Source: Aquificota bacterium
GTDB taxonomy: Bacteria; Aquificota; Aquificia; Aquificales; Aquificaceae
Reading direction: 5' to 3'
Assembly (NCBI GenBank): GCA_013153495.1
Contig: JAADEH010000012.1
Location: 666,544 to 730,543, forward strand
Length of the DNA stretch: 64,000 nt
In this document: positions 1-8,482 of the stretch, piece by piece
How positions within the stretch are numbered: position 1 is the stretch's first letter
Layout: each line of letters begins with the position of its first letter
The notes under the pieces: model-generated
The model's input: the letters and a program-made list of their open reading frames with translations, nothing else
What the model was told of the DNA's origin: nothing
Databases searched by the model: none
Position numbers and translations under genes: made by a program

Positions 1-869
1 TCCAAAGGGTCGTATCCCAGCGCTGTCAAAACTCCGAAAGATGCCAGCACGTTATCCACAACCCCCATACTCAGAACGGGAACCAACACCTCCTTACCCA
101 TAAATTTAAATAACGTCCCTTTTTGGGAAATCCTGACGTCATGGGCTTCCAAATTCCCACCAGTGCCGAAGGTTATCACTCTGTCCTCCGGTAAGCCATA
201 CACTCCCTTCAGGTGTGCCGGGATAACAGCCCAGTCTTCACTTCCGAACCCGTAAAATATTTCTCCGTTTCCCCTTATAACGTCCTCCACCGTTCCAAAG
301 GTCTCGAGGTGCTCCTCTCCTATGGAGGTTATAACACGGACCTTAGGTTTTGCTAGCCTGGTAAGTTCTAAAACGTCTCCCACAGCGCTTGCACCCAGTT
401 CGAGAACCGCATAGTCCGCATCTTGGGGCATATTTGCAAGGACAAGGGGAAGCCCTATTTTGGAGTTTAGGTTTCCAGCACTTTTGTAAGATTTGCCTGT
501 CTCTGATAGAAGGTGGTGTATTAGGTCCTTGGTGGTAGTTTTTCCTGCGGAACCGGCAACACCTATTACGGTTCCTTTAAACTTACTTCTTTTGTATCTA
601 CCTATCTTTCTAAGAGCATCTAAGGTCGAAGGGACTCTTAGGAGGAAGCCTCCGCTTGCGCTTACCTCCTTTTCCACTACAGCTCCGACCGCTCCCCTGG
701 ATAGAGCCTCTTTGACGAAGTCGTGTCCGTCGTGCCTTTCCCCCTTAAGAGCTATAAAAACGTCCCCTTCCTTGACTTTCCTGCTGTCTATGGAGAAGCC
801 TTTTATGTCGGATTTTTGTGTGCCTACGAGGGTTGCCTTGAGAATTTTTGCAAGCTCGAGAGCGTTCAT
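1..869 (-). CDS. murF: UDP-N-acetylmuramoyl-tripeptide--D-alanyl-D-alanine ligase, N-terminal part
   Basis: Cytoplasmic Mur ligase that adds D-Ala-D-Ala to the UDP-MurNAc-tripeptide in peptidoglycan synthesis. It is absent from the ORF track because its stop lies beyond base 1. Reading the minus strand gives about 289 residues starting MNALELAKIL, with the Mur-ligase N-terminal fold and the ATP loop GVAGSAGKTTTK near residues 103-114, followed by a central-domain segment NLNSKIGLPLVLA typical of MurF. The ATG (867-869) overlaps the surE stop by 4 bp (ATGA), so the two genes are translationally coupled. The C-terminal domain is outside the window. Confidence 0.9.
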   Translation of the reverse strand, partial: MNALELAKILKATLVGTQKSDIKGFSIDSRKVKEGDVFIALKGERHDGHDFVKEALSRGAVGAVVEKEVSASGGFLLRVPSTLDALRKIGRYKRSKFKGTVIGVAGSAGKTTTKDLIHHLLSETGKSYKSAGNLNSKIGLPLVLANMPQDADYAVLELGASAVGDVLELTRLAKPKVRVITSIGEEHLETFGTVEDVIRGNGEIFYGFGSEDWAVIPAHLKGVYGLPEDRVITFGTGGNLEAHDVRISQKGTLFKFMGKEVLVPVLSMGVVDNVLASFGVLTALGYDPL

Positions 870-1615
870 TTTTCCAGAAACCTTATTTTGTCTATGGCTC
901 TGTAGTTGGTCAGGTCGAGCTGGAGGGGTGTTACGGAGATAAATCCGTTCATGACAGCCCAGTAATCGGTTCCCTCTTCGGGACTCCATCCGAATTCTTG
1001 TGCGGCAATCCAGTATAGGGGTTCCCCGTAGGGAGCTAAATACTTAAACACCTTTTCCTTATAGTCTCTGTGTCCCTGTCTGGTTATTTTTATACCTCTC
1101 ATTTCTTCAAACTTCAGGTTGGGGACGTTAACGTTCAGGTATGTATCTTCCGGCAGTCCGTGCTCTAAAACTTTCTTTGCTACTTCCAAGCAGGCTTTTG
1201 ACACTTCTTCAAACATTATATCCTCCCGTCCGAATGCGGAAAAGGCTACGGAGGGTATGCCGAGAATTCTCCCTTCCATGGCTCCCGAGACGGTTCCCGA
1301 GTAGGTTATGTCTTCCCCGAGGTTGGGTCCTTCGTTTATGCCTGCGCACACGAGGTCGGGTTTCTTGCCTTCGAGAACGACGTGGTATCCGAGGTGAATG
1401 CAGTCCGCAGGTGTCCCTCCTATGACCGTGTAGAAGTCTTCTTCGACCTTTCTCATCTTCAGGGGCATGGTGAAGGTAAGGGAGTGCCCTACACCGCTGA
1501 GGTTTCTGTCGGGGGCAACTACCACAACACGCCCGAGCTTTGCGAGGGCGTCCTTCAAAGCTTTTATTCCTTCGGAAAAGTATCCGTCGTCGTTCGTTAT
1601 CAGTATCGTGGGCAT
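866..1615 (-). CDS. surE: 5'/3'-nucleotidase SurE
   Basis: Metal-dependent phosphatase acting on nucleoside monophosphates, linked to stress survival. The 249 residues begin MPTILITNDDGYFSEGI, with the family's invariant metal-binding Asp pair (NDDG, residues 8-11), a conserved SGVGHSLTF segment and GTPADC. Length matches the family. It precedes murF in the same operon with a 4-bp overlap. Its ATG follows a TATAAT hexamer by 10 nt and has no clear Shine-Dalgarno. The divergent DUF5335 gene starts 51 bp away. Confidence 0.95.
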   Translation of the reverse strand: MPTILITNDDGYFSEGIKALKDALAKLGRVVVVAPDRNLSGVGHSLTFTMPLKMRKVEEDFYTVIGGTPADCIHLGYHVVLEGKKPDLVCAGINEGPNLGEDITYSGTVSGAMEGRILGIPSVAFSAFGREDIMFEEVSKACLEVAKKVLEHGLPEDTYLNVNVPNLKFEEMRGIKITRQGHRDYKEKVFKYLAPYGEPLYWIAAQEFGWSPEEGTDYWAVMNGFISVTPLQLDLTNYRAIDKIRFLEK

Positions 1616-1666
1616 AGGGACTTAAATTATAAGTGTAAGGGTAAACTTCGGGAAGGAGGTGGATCG

Positions 1667-2005
1667 ATGGCAACGAGGAAGCTCGATAGGTCTGAGTGGG
1701 AAAGGTTCTTCGACGAGGTGTCCAAAAACCTGAAGGGCGTTGAGGGTCAGCTGGAGGTTGTGAGTGAGGAGTTGGGAGACCAAACGGAGGTCGAGTGGGC
1801 TTTCGTGGAGGGAATTTCTTACGATCCGAAGGACGACGTTTTCGAAATTCAGTTTTCGGAGGGCAAGCACGACCACTTAATTCAGAAGCCTGTTGAGGTG
1901 TTCGTGGAGGAAGAGGGTGGTCTTTTGAAGTCCGTTGAGATACTTAAAGAGGACGGGACCAAGTTTATACTGAGGTTAAAGCCAGCTCCCGCTCTTCCCG
2001 GTTAA
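1667..2005 (+). CDS. DUF5335 family protein
   Basis: Small soluble acidic protein of 112 residues. The ORF track starts at 1382, but the ATG at 1667 is preceded by a strong GGAAGGAGG ribosome binding site and gives the N-terminus MATRKLDRSEWERFFDEVSK, which matches my recollection of DUF5335 proteins; the internal YDPKDDVFE segment also fits. Function is unknown. The extended ORF runs antisense to surE and is not the real start. The stop abuts the end of the convergent TPR gene with no gap (2005/2006). Confidence 0.8.
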   Translation: MATRKLDRSEWERFFDEVSKNLKGVEGQLEVVSEELGDQTEVEWAFVEGISYDPKDDVFEIQFSEGKHDHLIQKPVEVFVEEEGGLLKSVEILKEDGTKFILRLKPAPALPG

Positions 2006-2521
2006 CTACTGAAGCTCTAAGAGTCTCGCTGTGGCTATTCTGGCAAAGTATGTGTTGGGATACTTTTCTACTATTTCCTCGTAGAGTTTTTTCGCTTCCT
2101 TAGTCTTTCCCGACAGGTCGTTTATTTGGGCTTTTAGTAGCAAAGCGGAAGGGTAGTTAAAGTCCTTTTCCGTTATGGAGTTAAGCTTGTTTAAGGAGTC
2201 TTCTTTCTTACCCTCTTTGTAAAGCTCGAAGGCTGTCTTTTCGAGATAGAGTTTCTTTAGGTTTTCGTCCTTCAGGTTTTTAAGGACTTCCCGCGCTTTT
2301 CCACCGCTGACAGCGAGAAAGTAGGGGTAGTATGGGGTCCCTTTTACCTTTGGTTCGACCTCCTCCTTTTTGAGGTCTCCCTTTTCGTATAGATACACGA
2401 GGGTTGCCACTTCGTCGAGTTTCTTTTCCTGATACTCCTTCCAGTAGTTGTATCCTCCGACCGCACTTGCCAGAAAGAGGGCAACGAGGATGCCTATGAG
2501 AATTTCCTTCGTGAGTATCAT
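2006..2521 (-). CDS. Membrane-anchored TPR-like protein (YfgM/TPR_21 type)
   Basis: A 171-residue protein with one N-terminal transmembrane helix (about residues 8-27, ILIGILVALFLASAVGGY) followed by alpha-helical tetratricopeptide-like repeats (for example ALLLKAQINDLSGKTKEAKK). The architecture resembles YfgM-like periplasmic proteins that associate with the Sec/BAM machinery, but the role here is not established. It is the last gene of the rpsB-tsf-pyrH-frr operon, and its ATG overlaps the frr stop by 4 bp. Family assignment rests on architecture only. Confidence 0.7.
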   Translation of the reverse strand: MILTKEILIGILVALFLASAVGGYNYWKEYQEKKLDEVATLVYLYEKGDLKKEEVEPKVKGTPYYPYFLAVSGGKAREVLKNLKDENLKKLYLEKTAFELYKEGKKEDSLNKLNSITEKDFNYPSALLLKAQINDLSGKTKEAKKLYEEIVEKYPNTYFARIATARLLELQ

Positions 2522-3072
2522 ACCGTCATTATCTCCTGCTCTTTGGCTTCTAAGAGTTTGTTTATTTCCTCTATATACTTGTCGGTTATCTTCTGAAGTC
2601 TCTCCAAGGCTCTCTTTTTCTCGTCTTCTGATATGCCTTCGAGGTCTTCTATCATCTCCTTTGCATCCCTCCTTATGTTCCTGACCGCAACTCTGGACTC
2701 CTCCGCAAGTTTGTGAACCATTCTGGCAAGCTCTTTCCTGCGTTCTTCTGTCAGGGGCGGTAGGTTTACCCTTATCACGTTGCCTTGGGTGTTAGGGTTG
2801 AGGTTGAGTTCTTCCCTTATGGCTTTTTCTATGGCAGGGATTGCGTTGTTGTCCCAAACCTGTATCATTATCTGGCTCGGCTCGGGAATAGAAATTGTCC
2901 CCAACTGTTTGAGGGGAACTTTTGAGCCGTAATACTCTACTTTTATCTCCTCAACGAGGGCGGTTGACGCTCTGCCGGTTCTTATGCCCGCTATCTCCCC
3001 TCTGAAGTGTTCTACGCTCTTTTTCATGTCCTTTTCCGTTTCTTTGAGGATGTCTTCTATTTCCTGCACCAT
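2518..3072 (-). CDS. frr: Ribosome recycling factor
   Basis: Splits post-termination ribosomes together with EF-G. The 184 residues cover the full family length, with the N-terminal helix segment EKDMKKSVEHFRGEIAGIRTGRAS, the insert domain (YYGSKVPLKQL) and the conserved RKELARMVHKLAEESRVAVRNIRRDA helix. It lies 26 bp downstream of pyrH in the rpsB-tsf-pyrH-frr order common in bacteria. Confidence 0.97.
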   Translation of the reverse strand: MVQEIEDILKETEKDMKKSVEHFRGEIAGIRTGRASTALVEEIKVEYYGSKVPLKQLGTISIPEPSQIMIQVWDNNAIPAIEKAIREELNLNPNTQGNVIRVNLPPLTEERRKELARMVHKLAEESRVAVRNIRRDAKEMIEDLEGISEDEKKRALERLQKITDKYIEEINKLLEAKEQEIMTV

Positions 3073-3098
3073 GTCCTTTACCCCCGTTAATAAAAATT

Positions 3099-3815
3099 CT
3101 ACTTAACAACCGAGCCTATATCCTCCCCGAGAACGACAGACTTAAGATTTCCCTTTTCCTTTATGTTGAAGACTATTATGGGTATCTTGTTCTCCCTGCA
3201 CATGGTGAGAGCGGTGTGGTCCATAACCCTTATCCCCCTGTTTATAACCTCCAAGTAAGTAATCTCCTTTATCAGGACCGCATCGGGGTGTTTTTCGGGG
3301 TCTTTGTCGTATATTCCCCCCACTTTGGTGGCTTTCAAAAGAACCTGAGCACCTATCTCCGCCGCTCTGAGCGCTGCTGCAGTGTCGGTAGAGAAGAAGG
3401 GATTTCCGGTTCCCCCCGCAAATATAACAACCCTTCCCTTCTCAAGGTGTCGAACAGCTCGCCTCCTTATGTAAGGTTCGGAGACCTGGCGCATCTCTAT
3501 GGCGGATAGAACTCTGGTGGGTATGTCCGCATGCCTTTCGAGGGCAGATTGAAGGGCGAGGGCGTTTATCACGGTGGCGAGCATACCCATGTAGTCCGCA
3601 GTAGCCCTATCGATACCTATGTTCTCGCCCTGAAAGCCTCTAAATATATTACCCCCGCCTATAACTATCGCAATCTGAACGCCGAGTTCGTGAACGCTCT
3701 TTATCTCGTGAGATATGTATTCCAAAAAGTTCGGGTCTATACCGTATCCCTGTTCTCCTGCAAAAGCTTCCCCCGAGAGCTTTAGAAGCATCCTCCTATA
3801 CTTGGGTTCCTCCAT
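3099..3815 (-). CDS. pyrH: Uridylate kinase (UMP kinase)
   Basis: Phosphorylates UMP to UDP in pyrimidine nucleotide synthesis; the bacterial enzyme belongs to the amino-acid-kinase fold. Motifs include the N-terminal [16 protein letters not shown] near residue 52, [16 protein letters not shown] and the C-terminal half of the fold. The ORF track begins at a TTG (3818); I prefer the ATG at 3815, which overlaps the tsf stop by one base (TGATG) and gives 238 residues. Confidence 0.96.
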   Translation of the reverse strand: MEEPKYRRMLLKLSGEAFAGEQGYGIDPNFLEYISHEIKSVHELGVQIAIVIGGGNIFRGFQGENIGIDRATADYMGMLATVINALALQSALERHADIPTRVLSAIEMRQVSEPYIRRRAVRHLEKGRVVIFAGGTGNPFFSTDTAAALRAAEIGAQVLLKATKVGGIYDKDPEKHPDAVLIKEITYLEVINRGIRVMDHTALTMCRENKIPIIVFNIKEKGNLKSVVLGEDIGSVVK

Positions 3816-4681
3816 CAAAGTCCACCGAGTTCAAACCTACAGAACCTCTTTATTTCAACCCCGAGACCGGATTCCTTTATGACCTGTCCAACCGTCTTTT
3901 TGTCATCCTTAATAAAAGCCTGCTCTAAAAGAACCTTCTCCTGATAGAACTTCTTTAGCTTCCCCTGAACTATCTTCTCGAGTATGTGTTCGGGCTTTCC
4001 TTCCTGTTTTGCCTGCTCCATAAGTATCTTCTTCTCCCTCTCTATAACTTCCTGGGGTATGGTTTCTACGCTTACGAACTCGGGTCTCATGGCTGCAATC
4101 TGCATAGCTACATCCTGAACGAGCCTGAGAACTTCGTCGCTCAGAGAAGGTGCCTTAAAGTCCAAAAGAACCCCTATCCTTCCGCCTCCGTGGACGTAGG
4201 AGTGGAGAAAGTCCTCCGTATCGTATCTACAGTATCTCGTGAGCCTAATGTTCTCTCCTATCCTTGCAACAGCTTCTTTTATAAGCTCGTCAACGGTCTT
4301 GCTTTCGTCCTTGTAAAACTTCTGGGAAGTTATGTCACTCCCTTCTCCTTCCTTGTTGGCATTTTCCTCCAGAGAAAGGATGTGTTCAAGTATCTCGTCC
4401 GCAAGCTTCTGGAACTCTTCGTTCCTCGCAACGAAGTCTGTTTCACAGTTAAGCTCTATTATCGCTCCCTTTTTCCTATCATCGGTAACTTTGACCCTTA
4501 TGAGACCCTCTTTGGTCTCCCTGCTCGCCTTCTTTTCCGCCTTGGCAAGACCCTTAACACGGAGTATTTCTTTCGCCTTTTCTATGTCTCCTCCCGCCTC
4601 CTCCAGAGCCTTTTTACAATCGAGCATTCCCGCTCCGGTCATCTCTCTCAGTTTCTTTACATCAGCCATGCTAACCGCCAT
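3815..4681 (-). CDS. tsf: Elongation factor Ts
   Basis: Guanine-nucleotide exchange factor for EF-Tu. The UBA-like N-terminus [20 protein letters not shown] is followed by the [10 protein letters not shown] segment that contacts EF-Tu, then two core subdomains. Three candidate starts exist: GTG 4690, ATG 4681 and ATG 4669. I choose 4681 because GGAGG lies about 8 nt upstream; 4669 is nearly as good and has the more usual N-terminus. It follows rpsB as in most bacteria. Confidence 0.95.
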   Translation of the reverse strand: MAVSMADVKKLREMTGAGMLDCKKALEEAGGDIEKAKEILRVKGLAKAEKKASRETKEGLIRVKVTDDRKKGAIIELNCETDFVARNEEFQKLADEILEHILSLEENANKEGEGSDITSQKFYKDESKTVDELIKEAVARIGENIRLTRYCRYDTEDFLHSYVHGGGRIGVLLDFKAPSLSDEVLRLVQDVAMQIAAMRPEFVSVETIPQEVIEREKKILMEQAKQEGKPEHILEKIVQGKLKKFYQEKVLLEQAFIKDDKKTVGQVIKESGLGVEIKRFCRFELGGL

Positions 4682-4696
4682 CTCCTTCACCTCCGC

Positions 4697-5521
4697 TTAC
4701 TCGTAGTCAACCGTATCTTTGTCAAGCTCTTCATACTTTTCGGACATCTCAACCGCCTTCTCGAACAGCTCCTTCTCGTGCTCTTCTACAGTAACTATCT
4801 TCCTCTCCCTTCTGGGGGCTTCCTCTTCCGCACTCTCCCTTCTGTTCTTACCCTCTATGACCGCATCAGCTATCTTTGAGGTCAAGAGCTTTATGGACTT
4901 TATAGCGTCGTCGTTGCCAGGGACTATGTAATCTATGACGTCGGGGTCGCAGTTGGAGTCCGCTATGGCTACGACGGGTATCCCGAGTTTTCTCGCCTCC
5001 TGCACCGCTATGGACTCCCTGACCGTATCCACTATCCATATAAGGTCGGGAAGTTTAGTCATCTCCCTTATACCGCCGTATAGCTTGCGGAGTTTTTCCA
5101 TCTGCCTTCTCAGCTTTCTAACTTCCTTCTTGGGAAGGACATCGAAGACCCCTTCCGCTTCCATCCTTTCGAGTTTGTTGAGCTTCTGGATACTCCTGCG
5201 GACGGTCTGAAAGTTTGTCAGCAATCCTCCAACCCACCTTTCGTTAACGTAGTAGGCTCCGCATCTCTCAGCCTCTTCCCTTATAATCTCCTTCGCCTGC
5301 CTCTTGGTGCCCACAAAAACTATCTCCGCACCCTGAGCTACCATGTCGGACACGAAGTTGTAGGCTTCCTCCAGGAGCACTAAGGTCTTGTTCAGGTCAA
5401 TAATGTGTATTCCGTTCTTGACCCCGTATAGGTAAGGAGCCATCTTTGGGTTCCAGCGGGACTTGGAGTGTCCAAAGTGAACCCCCGCTTCGAGGAGTTC
5501 CTTCATAGAAACTACAGCCAT
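4697..5521 (-). CDS. rpsB: 30S ribosomal protein S2
   Basis: Small-subunit protein uS2, 274 residues. Signatures are [22 protein letters not shown] at the N-terminus and [18 protein letters not shown] in the C-terminal third, plus a charged C-terminal tail (about 35 residues, many Glu and Lys). First gene of the rpsB-tsf-pyrH-frr-TPR operon. GGAGGTG lies 4 nt upstream of the ATG, and the roughly 80-nt leader can fold into a pseudoknot (separate entry), suggesting autogenous control. Confidence 0.97.
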   Translation of the reverse strand: MAVVSMKELLEAGVHFGHSKSRWNPKMAPYLYGVKNGIHIIDLNKTLVLLEEAYNFVSDMVAQGAEIVFVGTKRQAKEIIREEAERCGAYYVNERWVGGLLTNFQTVRRSIQKLNKLERMEAEGVFDVLPKKEVRKLRRQMEKLRKLYGGIREMTKLPDLIWIVDTVRESIAVQEARKLGIPVVAIADSNCDPDVIDYIVPGNDDAIKSIKLLTSKIADAVIEGKNRRESAEEEAPRRERKIVTVEEHEKELFEKAVEMSEKYEELDKDTVDYE

Positions 5522-5534
5522 GCTACACCTCCTT

Positions 5535-5588
5535 GGGTTTTGCCACCCTTTCCCAGAGACCCCATTTGGGGCAACCCAAGCGGGAAAG
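5535..5588 (-). promoter_or_regulatory. Predicted pseudoknotted leader of rpsB
   Basis: In + coordinates CTTTCCC (5548-5554) pairs with GGGAAAG (5582-5588). Inside that loop GGCAACCC (5570-5577) can pair with GGGTTTTGCC (5535-5544), which lies outside the first stem, giving an H-type pseudoknot. CCCC/GGGG (5560-5563/5568-5571) forms an alternative small hairpin. The structure ends just before the ribosome binding site. S2 autoregulation through its leader is known in other bacteria; its use here is inferred. Confidence 0.55.
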
Positions 5589-5609
5589 GTGCGTTGTAAA
5601 ATCTTTGTT

Positions 5610-5615
5610 ATTATA
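5610..5615 (-). promoter_or_regulatory. -10 element of the rpsB operon promoter
   Basis: The minus strand reads TATAAT about 90 bases before the rpsB start, in the only gap long enough to hold an operon promoter. No good -35 is visible 16-18 bp upstream. A start 6-7 nt downstream would put the whole pseudoknot in the transcript. Confidence 0.5.
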
Positions 5616-5660
5616 TCAGGTTCTGCGGGCTATATCCGAAAGCATAACTTTCAAATAACC

Positions 5661-5948
5661 ATGCCTAAAAGGAGAAGCGGAAAGCTTAAGGTTGAGCACC
5701 ACCTATTGGAAGGCTTGGATAAGTTTTTGAAGGAAATACAAAACTGGGAAGTGGTAGAAAGCATCATTCCCGGCAGAATTGTTCGACAGAACAAAGGGAG
5801 AGGCTCAAAGGGATTGTTTCTCAAATACAGAACCCTGAGCGGTTATAAGCTCCTTTACAAAAACGGCACCTCCGTTCAGGAGGTCTTTGTAGTGTGCTCG
5901 GACTACAAGCGGTTTGAGGAGTTATTTAAAGAAAGATTTGGGGGATAA
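5661..5948 (+). CDS. DUF2103 family protein
   Basis: A 95-residue protein. The track's start at 5520 lies in the rpsB leader; the ATG at 5661 gives MPKRRSGKLKVEHHLLEG. The segments VEHHLLEGLDKFL, SIIPGRI and SVQEVFVV match what I recall of DUF2103 (COG4031, annotated as predicted metal-binding). No cysteine cluster is present, so the metal claim is unsupported here. There is no clear Shine-Dalgarno. It precedes proC by 9 bp and may share its transcript. Confidence 0.68.
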   Translation: MPKRRSGKLKVEHHLLEGLDKFLKEIQNWEVVESIIPGRIVRQNKGRGSKGLFLKYRTLSGYKLLYKNGTSVQEVFVVCSDYKRFEELFKERFGG

Positions 5949-5957
5949 TAGAACCTG

Positions 5958-6746
5958 ATGAGGTTCGGAATTGTCGGATACGGGAACATGGGGAGCGCCT
6001 TTGCCAGAGCATTGTCCCGCTCTGTGGGAAGGGAAAACATAACCGTTTACGAAGTGAAGGAAGATAGAAGAGAGGAAGCTGTAAAGGACGGCTTCGCCGT
6101 AGCTCAAAACTTATACTTTCTCCTTCAAAACTCCGACGCACTCCTCCTTGCGGTCAAGCCCAAGGACATGAAAGCAGTCCTCGAGGAGATAAAGGAGCAG
6201 GTCAAGAACAAGATAGTCATTACCATAGCGGCAGGGCTTGAGATGTCCTTCTACGAGGAGGTTTTGGGCAAAGAGGTCAAGCTGGTGCGTCTTATGCCCA
6301 ACGTAGGAGTTCTGGTAGGTAGGGGAACTGTAGCAATGACCCACAACGGAAATCTTTCCGAGGAAGAGTTTGAGAGAATGACTCAGGTGTTCTCCTCCTG
6401 CGGTAGCCTATACCAAATCCCCGAAAGTCTCTTTGACAGCTTCACAGCCCTTGCGGGAAGCGGACCCGCTTTCGTCTTCGAGTTCATAGATGCCTTAGCC
6501 ATGGCGGGAGTGAGGGAAGGCTTTTCTTACCAAGAAGCCCTTTCCATAGTTCTGGACACACTCATAGGAAGCGTCCAGCTTATAAAAGAGCTTGGAGGAA
6601 ACCCCAACGAATGGATAACAAAGGTTACCTCTCCTGCGGGGACAACCATAGAAGGCATAGCCTACCTTGAGAGAAAAGGCTTCAGGGGGACCGTAATAAG
6701 ATGCATAGAGAAGACCTCCGAGAAGGCGAAGAAGCTAAAGAGCTAA
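5958..6746 (+). CDS. proC: Pyrroline-5-carboxylate reductase
   Basis: NADPH-dependent last step of proline synthesis. The 262 residues start with a Rossmann nucleotide-binding motif (FGIVGYGNMGSAFARAL), continue with LLLAVKPKDM and a conserved LMPNVGVLVGRG, and end with the dimerisation domain signature FTALAGSGPAFVFEFIDALA and TSPAGTTIEGI. Family length is normal. The pgeF gene begins inside its 3' end. Confidence 0.96.
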   Translation: MRFGIVGYGNMGSAFARALSRSVGRENITVYEVKEDRREEAVKDGFAVAQNLYFLLQNSDALLLAVKPKDMKAVLEEIKEQVKNKIVITIAAGLEMSFYEEVLGKEVKLVRLMPNVGVLVGRGTVAMTHNGNLSEEEFERMTQVFSSCGSLYQIPESLFDSFTALAGSGPAFVFEFIDALAMAGVREGFSYQEALSIVLDTLIGSVQLIKELGGNPNEWITKVTSPAGTTIEGIAYLERKGFRGTVIRCIEKTSEKAKKLKS

Positions 6747-7324
6747 TACACTCCCTTACCATAAAGGGTGCCGTTGTAGAAATCAAAAGGAAGTGGAAGG
6801 ACCACGAGCGACTCTTCCTGCCAATTCAAAAGCACACCAACCGTGTGATAGAACTAACGAGATTTCCCTACCCCCAAACCATAGCGGACGGTGTAATTAC
6901 GAACCTGCGAGGTGTTGAGATAGGAGTTAGAACTGCGGATTGTGCTCCGGTAGCTCTCGTGGGGGAGGAATGGATAGGGGTAGTTCACGTGGGCTGGCGG
7001 GGCTTGCATGCGGGAATATTAGAGAGAGCGATTGAGAAACTCCTACCGAGGGAAAGGGACATTTTCGCTTTCGTAGGTCCCTGTGCAAAGGGGTGTTGCT
7101 ACGAGGTGGGAAGGGAGTTTCTGGAACTCTTTCCCGGTTATGTGTTCGAAAGGGGTGAAAAACTCTACATGGACATGCAGGAGTCCGTAATAAAGAGACT
7201 CAAAAACCTCGGCATAAACAGGATAGGCTTTGTAGAAAGGTGCACCGTATGCTCTCCAGACCTTCCCTCCTACAGAAGGGATAGAACCGAAGAGAGGATT
7301 TTAACTTCCGTCAGGAAACTGTAA
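6701..7324 (+). CDS. pgeF: Purine nucleoside phosphorylase / laccase-domain protein (YfiH/PgeF)
   Basis: Member of the multicopper-oxidase-like DUF152 family, now known to include purine nucleoside phosphorylases and peptidoglycan editing factors. The metal-site motifs are present: QKHTNRV, RTADCAPV, VHVGWRGLHAGI and GPCAKGCCYEVG. At 207 residues it is shorter than many homologues at the N-terminus. The start at 6701 overlaps proC by 46 bp; no better in-frame ATG, GTG or TTG was seen downstream, so the start is uncertain. Its 3' end overlaps the convergent gene by 14 bp. Confidence 0.88.
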   Translation: MHREDLREGEEAKELIHSLTIKGAVVEIKRKWKDHERLFLPIQKHTNRVIELTRFPYPQTIADGVITNLRGVEIGVRTADCAPVALVGEEWIGVVHVGWRGLHAGILERAIEKLLPRERDIFAFVGPCAKGCCYEVGREFLELFPGYVFERGEKLYMDMQESVIKRLKNLGINRIGFVERCTVCSPDLPSYRRDRTEERILTSVRKL

Positions 7325-8441
7325 GTCCGTCGGATACTGTTGGGTCCGGTCTCTTGCCCGTGAGCATCTCGAGTAGCTCCTTGACGCTCACTATTCCCTG
7401 CTTCTTGAGCAGGTGTCCGTTGGCACCTATTATGAATATCCCCTCTTCGTAGTTGCCGAGCCATGCGGAGCCGAGCCTGTCCGCTATGCAAAAACCGACC
7501 TTCTTAGCCTCTTCTCCCCTGTTGCAGGGAGTAACACAGTTGGAGACGCACCCGTTCCACCCGTTAACCCCCGCAAGAAGTCTTTCTATGAAGGGAGTTT
7601 TTATAACTCTCAGTGGGTATCCCACGGGGGATTTGAGGAGTATTATGTCCTCCTCCTCAGCGTTCAGAACTATCTCCTTGTATATGAGGGGAGCATCGCA
7701 TTCGTGGGTTGCCACAAAGCGTGTAGCCATCTGAACCCCGGCAGCTCCCTGGTCTATATACCACTTTATGTCCTCGTAGCTCCATACACCCCCCGCAACT
7801 ATTACGGGAATGTCTCCCCACTTTTTAGCCTCTTCAAGGACGCTCGGAAGGAGATTTTCCAGCTGATACTCGGGTTTGAAGCAGTCTTCGTATTTAAAGC
7901 CTTGATGTCCTCCCGACTTGGGACCCTCCAAGACCACCGCATCGGGCAGGCGGTTGTATCTCCTCTTCCAGGTTTTGCAGATAAGGCTTAGCGCTCTTGC
8001 GGAGGATATTATGGGAACGAGAGCAACCTCGTATCCTTCCACATACTGGGGCAGAGAAAGGGGCAAACCCGCTCCCGAGATTATTAGGTCGGCTCCTGCC
8101 TCTGCGGCGTCCCTTGCCACCCTGCCGTAGTCGGTTATGGCGGCGAGTATGTTAACTCCGATAGCTCCTCTTCCCTCGGAAATTTCCTTGGCGTCCTGTA
8201 TTATTCTCTTCAGAGCCTCCGCACTGTGAGCGTTGACCGAGCCTATGGGTCTTCCGAACCGGTCCCTTTTGACGAGGTCGGGGTGTCTGTATCCAGTTCC
8301 CACGGCGGAGACGACACCTATGGCTCCCTCCCTTGCCACCGCACCCGCAAGGTTCTCCCAGGATATGCCCACACCCATTCCACCCTGGATTATGGGTATG
8401 TCCGCTTCTATGTGTCTTATCCTCAGCTTAGGTAAACTCAT
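7311..8441 (-). CDS. Nitronate monooxygenase-like flavoprotein
   Basis: FMN-dependent TIM-barrel enzyme of the 2-nitropropane dioxygenase family (COG2070). Visible are PIIQGGMGVGISWENLAG at the N-terminus, the GPKSGGHQG loop near the flavin phosphate and PVIVAGGVWSYEDI. A C-terminal run of four cysteines (CVSNCVTPCNRGEEAKKVGFC) could bind a metal or cluster, and I recall similar cysteines in related proteins. The ORF track begins at a TTG (8459); the ATG at 8441 with AAGGAG 8-9 nt upstream is better and gives 376 residues. The substrate is not predictable; enoyl-ACP reductase FabK is a related alternative. Confidence 0.85.
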   Translation of the reverse strand: MSLPKLRIRHIEADIPIIQGGMGVGISWENLAGAVAREGAIGVVSAVGTGYRHPDLVKRDRFGRPIGSVNAHSAEALKRIIQDAKEISEGRGAIGVNILAAITDYGRVARDAAEAGADLIISGAGLPLSLPQYVEGYEVALVPIISSARALSLICKTWKRRYNRLPDAVVLEGPKSGGHQGFKYEDCFKPEYQLENLLPSVLEEAKKWGDIPVIVAGGVWSYEDIKWYIDQGAAGVQMATRFVATHECDAPLIYKEIVLNAEEEDIILLKSPVGYPLRVIKTPFIERLLAGVNGWNGCVSNCVTPCNRGEEAKKVGFCIADRLGSAWLGNYEEGIFIIGANGHLLKKQGIVSVKELLEMLTGKRPDPTVSDGLTVS

Positions 8442-8482
8442 ACTTAAAACTCCTTTCAAAAGATGTATTAATTTTAGACCTC

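Noticed and set aside
1382-1666. N-terminal extension of the DUF5335 ORF
   Set aside because: It is antisense to surE; a strong ribosome binding site precedes the internal ATG.
3986-4879. Plus-strand ORF of 297 codons antisense to tsf
   Set aside because: It covers the confidently assigned tsf and rpsB genes and its translation has no family features. Other long antisense ORFs (33843-34724, 49922-50899) were rejected likewise.
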